Shown in pieces: positions 24,459-31,711 of a stretch of 64,000 bases of DNA. The notes under the pieces were generated by a model. It made no database searches and was not told the DNA's origin. It saw only the letters and a program-made list of their open reading frames with translations. Source of the stretch: Actinomadura coerulea (GTDB taxonomy: Bacteria; Actinomycetota; Actinomycetes; Streptosporangiales; Streptosporangiaceae). Positions within the stretch are counted from its first letter, which is position 1; each line of letters starts with the position of its first letter. Both the position numbers and the translations under genes were made by a program. The stretch spans positions 8,060,001 to 8,124,000 of the forward strand of contig NZ_JACHMQ010000001.1 of assembly GCF_014208105.1 (NCBI RefSeq), read 5' to 3'.

Positions 24459-25361
24459 ATGTCGGAACTGCGCTACGACGGCCGCGTGGCGGTCGTGACC
24501 GGGGCTGGCCACGGCCTCGGCCGGCAGCACGCGCTGGAGCTCGCGGCGCGCGGCGCCAAGGTCGTCGTCAACGACCTCGGCGGTGACCGGACCGGTACCG
24601 GCGCCTCCGCCGGCCCGGCCCAGGAGGTCGTGGACGAGATCAAGAAGAACGGCGGCGAGGCCGTCGCCAACCCCGACAACGTCGCCACCCCCGAGGGCGC
24701 GCGGGCGATCGTGCAGACCGCGCTCGACGCGTTCGGCAAGGTCGACATCGTCGTCAACAACGCGGGCATCCTGCGCGACAAGTCGTTCAAGAACATGTCG
24801 GTCGAGGAGTTCGACTCGGTCATCGCCGTCCACCTGCGCGGCTCGTTCCTGGTCTCCAGCGCCGCCTGGCCGCACCTGCGCGAGCAGGGCTACGGCCGGA
24901 TCGTGAACACCTCCTCGCCCGCGGGCCTGTTCGGCAACTTCGGCCAGGCGAACTACTCCACGGCCAAGATGGGGCTGGTCGGGTTCACCAAGACCCTCGC
25001 CCAGGAGGGCGCCAAGTACAACATCAAGGCCAACGCGATCGCCCCGGTCGCCTGGACCCGGATGACCGAGGACCTGCTGCCCGCCGACTTCGCCGACAAG
25101 CTCGGCGTCGACCAGGTCACCCCGCTCGTGGCCTACCTCGTGCACGACTCCGTCGAGGACTCCGGCCAGGTCTACACGGTCGGCGGCGGCCGGATCGCGA
25201 AGATCTTCGTGGCGGAGGGCCCCGGCTACGGGCAGAAGGCGACGCTGTCGGTCGAGGACGTCCGGGACAACTGGGCGGCCATCAGCGCGGCGGAGCCGCT
25301 GACCGTGTTCGGCAACGTGGGCGAGCAGATGGGCCCGCTGATCCAGCAGCTCACGTCCTGA
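24459..25361 (+). CDS. Short-chain dehydrogenase, Hsd4A / multifunctional-enzyme type
   Basis: A 300-residue SDR similar in pattern to the dehydrogenase domain of 17-beta-HSD type 4 and to mycobacterial Hsd4A, which oxidises 3-hydroxyacyl-CoA intermediates of steroid side chains. Visible: VTGAGHGLGR (NAD site), NDLGGDRTGTG, NNAGILRD, and the catalytic Ser...Tyr-x3-Lys in NTSSPAGLFGNFGQANYSTAK. About 45 residues after the SDR core form a C-terminal extension. The ATG follows GAGGAGA by six bases. An enoyl-CoA hydratase gene starts four bases after its stop, so both probably serve beta-oxidation. The steroid link is an inference from similarity. Confidence 0.85.
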   Translation: MSELRYDGRVAVVTGAGHGLGRQHALELAARGAKVVVNDLGGDRTGTGASAGPAQEVVDEIKKNGGEAVANPDNVATPEGARAIVQTALDAFGKVDIVVNNAGILRDKSFKNMSVEEFDSVIAVHLRGSFLVSSAAWPHLREQGYGRIVNTSSPAGLFGNFGQANYSTAKMGLVGFTKTLAQEGAKYNIKANAIAPVAWTRMTEDLLPADFADKLGVDQVTPLVAYLVHDSVEDSGQVYTVGGGRIAKIFVAEGPGYGQKATLSVEDVRDNWAAISAAEPLTVFGNVGEQMGPLIQQLTS

Positions 25362-25365
25362 GCCG

Positions 25366-26163
25366 TTGGCCGGGATCGAGCTCGACCGGCGGGACGGGGT
25401 GCTCACGATCACCCTGTCCCGCCCGGAGCGCCTGAACGCGGTGGACGGCGCGCTGACCGAGGAGATGCTGGACGTCCTCAACGGGCTGATGCGCGACCCG
25501 TCCACCCGGGTGGTGGTGCTGACCGGCGCCGGCCGCGGCTTCTGCTCGGGCATGGACCTGCAGGGCGGCGACCCGGGCGGCGCGTCCGGCGAGGGCCGCG
25601 TCCAGCGGCTCTACCGGGGCATCGCCCGGGGCGGCGAGGTCACCGCGCGGCTGCGGGAGATCCCGCAGCCGGTGATCGCGGCGCTGCACGGCCCCGTCGC
25701 GGGCATGGGCGTGTCCTGGGCGCTGGCCTGCGACCTGCGGGTCGCCGACCCGACGACCCGCTTCGTGGTGCCGTTCGTCGACCTCGGGCTGTCGGCCGGC
25801 GACTGCGGCCTGTCCTGGCTGCTGCCGCGCCTGGTCGGGCCGGCGAGGGCCGCGGAGATCTGCTACCGGGCGCAGCGCCTGGACGCGGCGCGCGCCGACG
25901 CCCTCGGCCTGATCACCGAGACCGCCCCCGAGGGCGGGGACCTGGCCGCCGCCCAGGCCCTCGCCGACGAGCTGCTCGGCCGGTCGCCCTACGGCCTGAG
26001 CCGCACGAAGGAACTGCTCAACGCGTCCCTGGACGTCCCCGGCCTGCGCCGGCAGCTCATGGCGGAGACGGCCGTGCAGACCCTGGCCTTCTTCAGCGAG
26101 GACCTCGCCGAAGGGATGGCGGCCACGATGGAGAGACGCCGTCCGGAGTTCAGGAACCGCTAG
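25366..26163 (+). CDS. Enoyl-CoA hydratase/isomerase family protein
   Basis: A 265-residue crotonase. The oxyanion-hole segments are RGFCSGMDL (about residues 56-64) and GPVAGMGVSWALACD (about 110-124). At the position of the second catalytic glutamate the protein reads LGLSAGDCG, with Asp in place of the usual acidic pair, so it may be an isomerase or a hydratase variant. The start is a TTG at 25366, four bases after the SDR stop; it gives the usual crotonase N-terminus (MAGIELDRRDGVLTITLSRP) and relies on coupling. A strong terminator follows. Confidence 0.85.
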   Translation: MAGIELDRRDGVLTITLSRPERLNAVDGALTEEMLDVLNGLMRDPSTRVVVLTGAGRGFCSGMDLQGGDPGGASGEGRVQRLYRGIARGGEVTARLREIPQPVIAALHGPVAGMGVSWALACDLRVADPTTRFVVPFVDLGLSAGDCGLSWLLPRLVGPARAAEICYRAQRLDAARADALGLITETAPEGGDLAAAQALADELLGRSPYGLSRTKELLNASLDVPGLRRQLMAETAVQTLAFFSEDLAEGMAATMERRRPEFRNR

Positions 26164-26222
26164 CCCTGGAACTGCCGGAGGGGCGAAGAGTCGCTTCCCG
26201 GCGGATCGCCGGCGCCGTGACC

Positions 26223-26252
26223 GGCCCAAGGGGGGTGAGCCCCCCTTGGGCC
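26223..26252 (+). terminator. Terminator after the SDR-hydratase pair
   Basis: A perfect 13-bp stem GGCCCAAGGGGGG/CCCCCCTTGGGCC with a TGAG loop, 60 bases after the stop. Confidence 0.8.
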
Positions 26253-26297
26253 AGGGCCGGTCTCGAATGGCCCCGGCCACGTGCGCGAACGCGTGAA

Positions 26298-26339
26298 CTG
26301 CCCGGTGTCGCGACGCCGAAGGCGAGCGACACCGGGCAG
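26298..26339. repeat. Large hairpin in a convergent intergenic region
   Basis: CTGCCCGGTGTCGC (26298-26311) pairs perfectly with GCGACACCGGGCAG (26326-26339) around a 14-base loop. It sits between the terminator above and the CbiX/SirB-like gene and may terminate the latter. Confidence 0.6.
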
Positions 26340-26379
26340 ATCGCGAAGCGATGCCGCGGTCGCCCAGGCCCGGTCACGT

Positions 26380-26397
26380 AGCGAGCCGCCAGGCGAG
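26380..26397 (+). repeat. Dispersed repeat AGCGAGCCGCCA(A)GGCGAG, copy 1
   Basis: AGCGAGCCGCCAGGCGAG occurs here and, with one extra A, on the minus strand at 35895-35913. Both copies are in non-coding DNA next to other hairpins. Confidence 0.5.
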
Positions 26398-26427
26398 CGA
26401 AGTGGGCCGGGACTTCGAGAACACCGC

Positions 26428-27279
26428 CTAGTCGGCGAGTGCGGTGGAGAGCGCCTCGACGTAGCGGAGGGCGGCCAGGCGCGCCAGGGCCGGGTGGGCG
26501 CCCAGGGGCGCGGAGTGGGCGGAGCCCACGCTGGCGGCGGCCGCCCCGATCAGCGCGGCCTCGGGCTCGGGCCCGATCAGGTGCGGGGCGACGGCGATGG
26601 ACGCCGCGCCCGCCGCGCGCAGCTGCTCGTAGGCCGCCTTCACCGACGCCTCGTCGTTCAGCGAGGCGGTGAACACGGGGGCCGCGAGCCGGGAGGCCAG
26701 GAGCACGCCGGTGACCTCGGCCTGCCGGACGGCGGCCGCGTCGCCCGGAGTGGCGACGATCACACCGGACGCGGCCGTCACCATCGTCATCAGCCTGATC
26801 CGGTCGGCGCGGGCGAGGCCCGCGTCGGCGAGCCGGTCGTGCAGCGCCTCGGCGATGAGCGGGTGCGGGCCGAGCGGCTCGGCGGCGACGGTGCGCACGG
26901 GCGCGCCCGCCACGGCGGCGCGCACGGCGGCGTCCAGTGCCGGGTCGGGCCCGGTGGACAGCGGCACCACCACGGCCGCCAGCTCGTCGCCCTGCTGCCG
27001 GATTCCGGCGAGCACGGCGTGCAGGCTCGCCTCGCCGCCCTCCAGGTGCCCGACGTAGGCCGGCTGCCCGGTGTGCTCGAGTTCGACGAGCCGGGCGAGC
27101 TCGGCGGCGAGGTCGGTGCCGGCCGGCCGGGCGGGTCCGGGGACGGCGAGGACGAGCGTGGGGGATCCGGGGGGCAGCAGGAAGGACTCGTCGCCGCGGT
27201 GACGGCCGCCGCGGGGTGTGCGGCGCCGTCGCGACGGCAATGCCTCGGATGCCTGGCTTTCGGGACTCACGGCGGGCAT
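26428..27279 (-). CDS. CbiX/SirB-like chelatase family protein
   Basis: A 283-residue protein with two repeats of the CbiX/SirB fold (about residues 50-165 and 170-280), the family that inserts cobalt or iron into sirohydrochlorin. The N-terminal 40 residues are basic and unstructured. Here the usual first-strand HG and the metal-binding histidine pair are poorly kept: the first repeat starts LVLAVPGPAR rather than the expected LxxHGSR, so catalytic competence is doubtful. Family assignment is moderate. ATG 27279 follows GGAGGG by six bases. It diverges from the first conservon. Confidence 0.65.
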   Translation of the reverse strand: MPAVSPESQASEALPSRRRRTPRGGRHRGDESFLLPPGSPTLVLAVPGPARPAGTDLAAELARLVELEHTGQPAYVGHLEGGEASLHAVLAGIRQQGDELAAVVVPLSTGPDPALDAAVRAAVAGAPVRTVAAEPLGPHPLIAEALHDRLADAGLARADRIRLMTMVTAASGVIVATPGDAAAVRQAEVTGVLLASRLAAPVFTASLNDEASVKAAYEQLRAAGAASIAVAPHLIGPEPEAALIGAAAASVGSAHSAPLGAHPALARLAALRYVEALSTALAD

Positions 27280-27619
27280 CGTAACGCCCTCCGGCCCGGG
27301 AGCCGTCCTCCCGGCCCGGCCGTCGTCGTTGCCTGTAGGAATCGCTGATCTCCTTCCCGGACCGGTCGCGGCGCGAGCGGTGATGAAGAAGCAGAGTATG
27401 GCGCATTGTCGCTGAGCGACAGGGGGAAATGAAGCAAATTGTCCGGATTTGCCGCTATCCACTTGCGCCGGGTTCGACAAGATCGTCTTGCCTCCGCGCA
27501 TCGCCGCAGGTGGCAAGGAATTGCAGCAATGCGACCGAATGCCGTCAAAGGGGTTGCGGGAGCGTTGCCGGCGGCCTTTATGATCCAGGGGCCCTCCGTG
27601 CCGGAACGTTCGAGGTCAC
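27280..27619. promoter_or_regulatory. 340-base divergent region upstream of conservon 1
   Basis: No gene is supported here. The stretch is noticeably less GC-rich than its neighbours. A promoter for the conservon is plausible: TTGCGG at 27554-27559 and TATGAT at 27579-27584, spaced 19 bases, about 30 bases before the cvnA start. A small hairpin, TGTCGC-TGA-GCGACA, lies near 27408-27422. Confidence 0.45.
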
Positions 27620-30142
27620 ATGAAATCCCCCCGTAGGCGGTCGATCCGCTCGAAGGTCACCGCACTGCTGCTCGTGCCGCTGCTCTCGCTCGTGGCGCTC
27701 TGGGGATACGCCGCGGTCGTCACCGGCGGCGAAGCGCTGGCCCAGCGCCGCTACCACACGCTCGACCGCGAGTTCGCGCCGGGCGGCCAGGGCGTCCTGG
27801 TCGAGCTTGGCAAGGAGCGGCAGGCCTCGGCGGTGTTCCTCAGCACCCCGCGCCAGGCGGCGGGCGGCATCCCCGCCGCCCTGGTGACGCAGCGCTCGCG
27901 CCTCGACGCGGCCGTCGAGAACTTCCGCCGCAAGGCCACCTCGGCCGCCGCGCGCAGCGCCACCAACGCCGAGATGGAGGCCCGCGTCGCCGAGGTCCTG
28001 CGGGCGCTCGGCGGGCTCGGCGGGCTGCGCGCCGCGGTGGACGCCCGGTCCGTCGACCGGTTGGCCGCGGTCAACGGGTACGGCACGATGGTCGACAACA
28101 TGCACCGGCTCTACGACAGCCTCGTCGCCATCGACGACTCCGCGCTCTACGACTGGACCCAGTCCACCCGGCACGCCGGCCGCGCCATGGAGCTGCTGCA
28201 GCGCGAGAACGCGCTCGTCGCCGGGGCGTTCATCACCAAGGGCCGGATGACGGCGGCCGAGCACCGGATGTTCGTGGAGATGGTCGGCGAGCAGCGCTGG
28301 CAGTGGACCAAGCAGCGCTCGCTGCTCGACCCGGTGGTCTACCGGACCGGCACCGCGCAGGTCTTCGCGTCCCCGGAGTACCAGACGTTCAAGGCGATGG
28401 AGGACCGGATCGCCGACGCCGACCCGCGCCGGCCGATCCCCGTCCAGCCCGCCGAGTGGCAGCGGACGGCGCAGCCGCTCGTGCTGTCGGTCAACGCGAT
28501 GGTGCTCGGCAACTCCAGGCGCGCCGGGGAGCACGCCGACGACCTCGGCCGCGAGGCCTACCTCAGGCTCGCCGCCGTCGGCGGCCTCGGCCTGCTGTCG
28601 ATCCTGGTGTCGGTGCTGCTGTCGCTGCGGTTCGCGCGCGGGTTCGTCCGCGAGCTGGTCGGGCTGCGCGGGTCGGCCGAGGAGCTGGCCGAGCGGCGGC
28701 TGCCCGGCGTCGTCGAGCGGCTCGGCCGCAACGAGAGCGTCGACGTCGCCGCGGAGGCCCCGCCCCTGGACGCCGGCCGGACCGCCGAGGTCGCCCGGCT
28801 GGCCGAGGCGTTCGCCAAGGTGCAGCGGACCGCCGTCGACGCCGCCGTCGGCCAGGCCGAGCTGCGCGCCGGGGTCAGCCGCATCTTCCTCAACATCGCC
28901 CGCCGCAACCAGTCGCTCCTGCACCGCCAGCTGACGCTGCTGGACGGACTGGAGAGCCGCGCCGAGGCCGACGACCTCGAGGACCTGTTCCGCATCGACC
29001 ACCTCACCACCCGCATGCGGCGGCACGCCGAGAGCCTGATCATCCTGTCCGGCGCGACACCGGGGCGGGGCTGGCGGCGGCCGGTGCGCTTCGCCGACGT
29101 GCTGCGCGCCGCCGTCTCGGAGATCGAGGACTACACCCGCGCGACGGTGCTGACCGACTCCGAGGACGGCCTGGTCGGCGCGGCCGTCACCGACGTCGTG
29201 CACCTGCTGGCCGAGCTGATCGAGAACGCGGCGGCGTTCTCCCCGCCCAACACCGAGGTGCGGGTGATGGCCGAGCGGGTCGGCACCGGGTTCGCGGTCG
29301 AGGTCGAGGACCGCGGCCTCGGTGTGCGGCCGGAGCAGCTCGCCGAGGCCAACCGGCGGCTCGCCGAGCCGCCCGAGTACGACCTGGTCGACACCGACCA
29401 GCTCGGGCTGTTCGTCGTCGCGCGCCTGGCCGCCCGCCACGACATCACGGTGACGCTGCAGCGGTCCCCGTACGGCGGCGTCACCGCGATCGTCCTGTTC
29501 CCGCACGAGCTGGTGGTGCCGGCCGAGGAGATGGCCGCCGGGGTGCGGCCGCCCGCGGACGCGTCCTGGGACGAGGCCGCGGCCCTGACCGCGACCGCCG
29601 TCGAGGGCCCCCCGGAGCGGGAGCCGGTGCTCATGGCCGCGCCGGTCCCCGACGGGGTCGTCCCGCTCCGCGACGCCGGAGCCCCGGGAGCGCTGCCCGC
29701 CGTGCCCGCGGACGATTCGGAGCAGTGGCAGCGGAACGCTCCAGGGCATCTGGAGGGCGCCGGCGGCCATCTGGAGGCACCGCCCGCGCTGCCCGCGCTC
29801 ACCGGCCCCGCGGCGCCGCGTCCCGCCCCGAACCCCTGGTCGGACGACGCCCACACGCGGGCGCCCGAGGGCCCCGGCGGCGGCGCGGCCGAGGACACCG
29901 CCGAGGCCGCCGGTGAGGACTGGGAGCCCGCGGGCACCCACGCCGGGTTGCCCCGCCGCGTCAGGCAGAGGAACCTGGCCCCGCAACTGCGCAAGGGGCC
30001 CCCGTCGCCTCCGCCGGCCGGCGGAGGCGCGACCGGGGCCGTCGCACGCTCGCCCGAGGAGGCACGCTCGCTGATGGCATCGATACAGCAGGGATGGCGG
30101 CGCGGACGCGCGTCCGGCATGGGGGATGAGGGGACCCGATGA
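27620..30142 (+). CDS. cvnA: Conservon sensor kinase-like protein CvnA, first copy
   Basis: An 840-residue membrane protein, first gene of a conservon. Layout: short basic start, span 1 (residues 13-32), an extracytoplasmic NIT-type helical sensor (about 50-310), span 2 (about 315-337), a HAMP-like linker, a degenerate dimerisation helix (ARRNQSLLHRQLTLLDGLE; RIDHLTTRMRRHAE), then a GHKL ATPase core with N box ELIENAAAFSPP, VEDRGLGV and GLFVVARLAA. After residue 640 a long Pro/Ala-rich, probably disordered tail ends in the motif SPEEARSLMASIQQGWRRGR. CvnA proteins are thought to work as receptor-like regulators of the Ras-like CvnD at the membrane. ATG follows GAGG. Confidence 0.93.
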   Translation: MKSPRRRSIRSKVTALLLVPLLSLVALWGYAAVVTGGEALAQRRYHTLDREFAPGGQGVLVELGKERQASAVFLSTPRQAAGGIPAALVTQRSRLDAAVENFRRKATSAAARSATNAEMEARVAEVLRALGGLGGLRAAVDARSVDRLAAVNGYGTMVDNMHRLYDSLVAIDDSALYDWTQSTRHAGRAMELLQRENALVAGAFITKGRMTAAEHRMFVEMVGEQRWQWTKQRSLLDPVVYRTGTAQVFASPEYQTFKAMEDRIADADPRRPIPVQPAEWQRTAQPLVLSVNAMVLGNSRRAGEHADDLGREAYLRLAAVGGLGLLSILVSVLLSLRFARGFVRELVGLRGSAEELAERRLPGVVERLGRNESVDVAAEAPPLDAGRTAEVARLAEAFAKVQRTAVDAAVGQAELRAGVSRIFLNIARRNQSLLHRQLTLLDGLESRAEADDLEDLFRIDHLTTRMRRHAESLIILSGATPGRGWRRPVRFADVLRAAVSEIEDYTRATVLTDSEDGLVGAAVTDVVHLLAELIENAAAFSPPNTEVRVMAERVGTGFAVEVEDRGLGVRPEQLAEANRRLAEPPEYDLVDTDQLGLFVVARLAARHDITVTLQRSPYGGVTAIVLFPHELVVPAEEMAAGVRPPADASWDEAAALTATAVEGPPEREPVLMAAPVPDGVVPLRDAGAPGALPAVPADDSEQWQRNAPGHLEGAGGHLEAPPALPALTGPAAPRPAPNPWSDDAHTRAPEGPGGGAAEDTAEAAGEDWEPAGTHAGLPRRVRQRNLAPQLRKGPPSPPPAGGGATGAVARSPEEARSLMASIQQGWRRGRASGMGDEGTR

Positions 30143-30594
30143 TGCACAACACCGTGACCGGTGAGCTGAACTGGCTGCTCAACGACTTCGCCCAGCGGGT
30201 CACGACGGTGCGGCAGGCGGTGATCCTGTCGCGCGACGGGCTGGCCGTGGCCGCCTCGAACGAGCTCGCCCGCGAGGACGCCGAGCACCTGTCGGCGCTG
30301 GCGTCCGGCGTGCAGAGCCTCGCGCGCGGCGCCGGGCGGCACTTCGCGGGCGGCAACGTCCGGCAGACCATCATCGAGATGGACGCGCTGCTGCTGTTCG
30401 TGACGGCGGCGGGCGACGGCACCTGCCTGGCGGTGCTGGCCGAGGCGGAGGCCGACGCCGGACTGGTGGCCTACGAGATGGCGGTCCTGGTCAAGCGGGT
30501 CGGCCAGCACCTGCAGGCGAGCCCGAGGTTCGGGGCGGAGGCGGGCGGTCAGGGGTTCGGAGGCGCCGGGGGGTCCGCGCCGCGGGGCTTTTGA
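30139..30594 (+). CDS. cvnB: Roadblock/LC7 protein CvnB, first copy
   Basis: A 151-residue protein of the Roadblock/LC7 (MglB-like) fold. Core from ELNWLLNDFAQRV (residues 9-21) to GQHLQASPRF (about 120-130), with LSRDGLAVAAS and IEMDALLLFVTAAG as the beta strands; a Gly-rich tail follows. In conservons CvnB is expected to partner CvnD as a GTPase-activating or scaffolding factor, as MglB does for MglA. The start overlaps the cvnA stop (ATGATG; either ATG may be used). Confidence 0.93.
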   Translation: MMHNTVTGELNWLLNDFAQRVTTVRQAVILSRDGLAVAASNELAREDAEHLSALASGVQSLARGAGRHFAGGNVRQTIIEMDALLLFVTAAGDGTCLAVLAEAEADAGLVAYEMAVLVKRVGQHLQASPRFGAEAGGQGFGGAGGSAPRGF

Positions 30595-30597
30595 CCG

Positions 30598-30978
30598 ATG
30601 ACCCCGCCGGGAGAGCGCTGGCTGGACCGCGAGGCCGGTCCGCTCGTGCGCCCCTACGCGATGACCCGGGGACGGACCCGTCCCGAGGGCGCGGGCTTCG
30701 AGCTGATCGCGGTGGTCGCGGCCACCGGCGTCCCCCCGGGCGACCGGCTGCGCTACAGCCCCGACCACGCGCGGGTGCTGCGCGGCTGCGCGCGGCCGGT
30801 GACGGTGGTCGACCTCGCGGCCGACCTCGGCCTGCCCCTCGGCGTCGTGCGGGTGCTGCTCGGCGACCTGCGCGACAAGGGGCTGATCGCGGTGGTGGAC
30901 GAGGCGCGCCCGGCCGAGGGCCGGCGGCCCTCGTCCGGGGTGCTGAGGGAGGTGCTCAATGGACTCCGCGCGCTATGA
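30598..30978 (+). CDS. cvnC: DUF742 protein CvnC, first copy
   Basis: A 126-residue winged-helix-like DUF742 protein. Hallmarks: VRPYAMTRGRTRP near the N-terminus and ADLGLPLGVVRVLLGDLRDKGLI, which resembles a DNA-binding-type winged helix, followed by SSGVLREVLNGLRAL. Its biochemical role is unknown; it is found only with CvnA, B and D partners. The ATG lies four bases past the cvnB stop, and its last 20 bases overlap cvnD. Confidence 0.92.
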   Translation: MTPPGERWLDREAGPLVRPYAMTRGRTRPEGAGFELIAVVAATGVPPGDRLRYSPDHARVLRGCARPVTVVDLAADLGLPLGVVRVLLGDLRDKGLIAVVDEARPAEGRRPSSGVLREVLNGLRAL

Positions 30979-31609
30979 CCGGGCGGCGGCCGGGCCGGGC
31001 TTCGCGGCCCGGCCGCCGATCACCACCAAGATCCTGATCGCGGGCGGGTTCGGCGCGGGCAAGACCACCATGGTCGGCTCGGTCAGCGAGATCCGGCCGC
31101 TGCACACCGAGGAGCCTCTGACCGACCGCGGCACCGGGGTCGACGACGTCGCGGGCGTCGCCGCGAAGGCGACCACGACCGTCGCCATGGACTTCGGCCG
31201 GATCACGCTCTCGGACCAGCTGCTGCTCTACCTGTTCGGCACGCCCGGCCAGGAGCGGTTCTGGTTCATGTGGGACGAGCTGGCGGCGGGCGCGATCGGC
31301 GCCGTCGTGCTCGCCGACACGCGCCGGCTGACCGGCTGCTTCCCCGCGATCGACTACTTCGAGCGCCGCGGCGTCCCGTTCGTGGTGGCCGTGAACTGCT
31401 TCGACGGCGAGCGGACGCACCGGCCCCGAGACATCGCCATCGCGCTCGACCTGGACCCCGGCGTCCCGGTGGTGCTGTGCGACGCGCGCCGCCGGGAGTC
31501 GTCCAAGGAGGTGCTCGTCGCGCTGATGGAGCACGTGCTGAGCTGGCCGGACGACGAGGACCAGGCACCCGGCGGCCGGAAGTCCGATCATCGTGAACCC
31601 GCGACGTAG
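30959..31609 (+). CDS. cvnD: Ras-like GTPase CvnD, first copy
   Basis: A 216-residue small GTPase of the conservon type. P-loop GGFGAGKTT (about residues 26-34), switch region with TTTVAMDFGRI, G3 variant FGTPGQERFWFMWDEL (Gly-Thr-Pro-Gly in place of DxxG), and the base-recognition element VNCFDG in place of NKxD. The chain is expected to be a cytoplasmic switch working with CvnA-C. It starts inside cvnC, with an overlap of 20 bases that is repeated exactly in the second conservon. Confidence 0.94.
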   Translation: MDSARYDRAAAGPGFAARPPITTKILIAGGFGAGKTTMVGSVSEIRPLHTEEPLTDRGTGVDDVAGVAAKATTTVAMDFGRITLSDQLLLYLFGTPGQERFWFMWDELAAGAIGAVVLADTRRLTGCFPAIDYFERRGVPFVVAVNCFDGERTHRPRDIAIALDLDPGVPVVLCDARRRESSKEVLVALMEHVLSWPDDEDQAPGGRKSDHREPAT

Positions 31610-31711
31610 TAGGCTCCCGCACACCCCCGTACTCCACGCATCGGGAGGTTTCCCCCGCATGTCCCGCCCCCCAATGCCGACCGCGACACACGTGAGCAGG
31701 GTCCGCCAGCC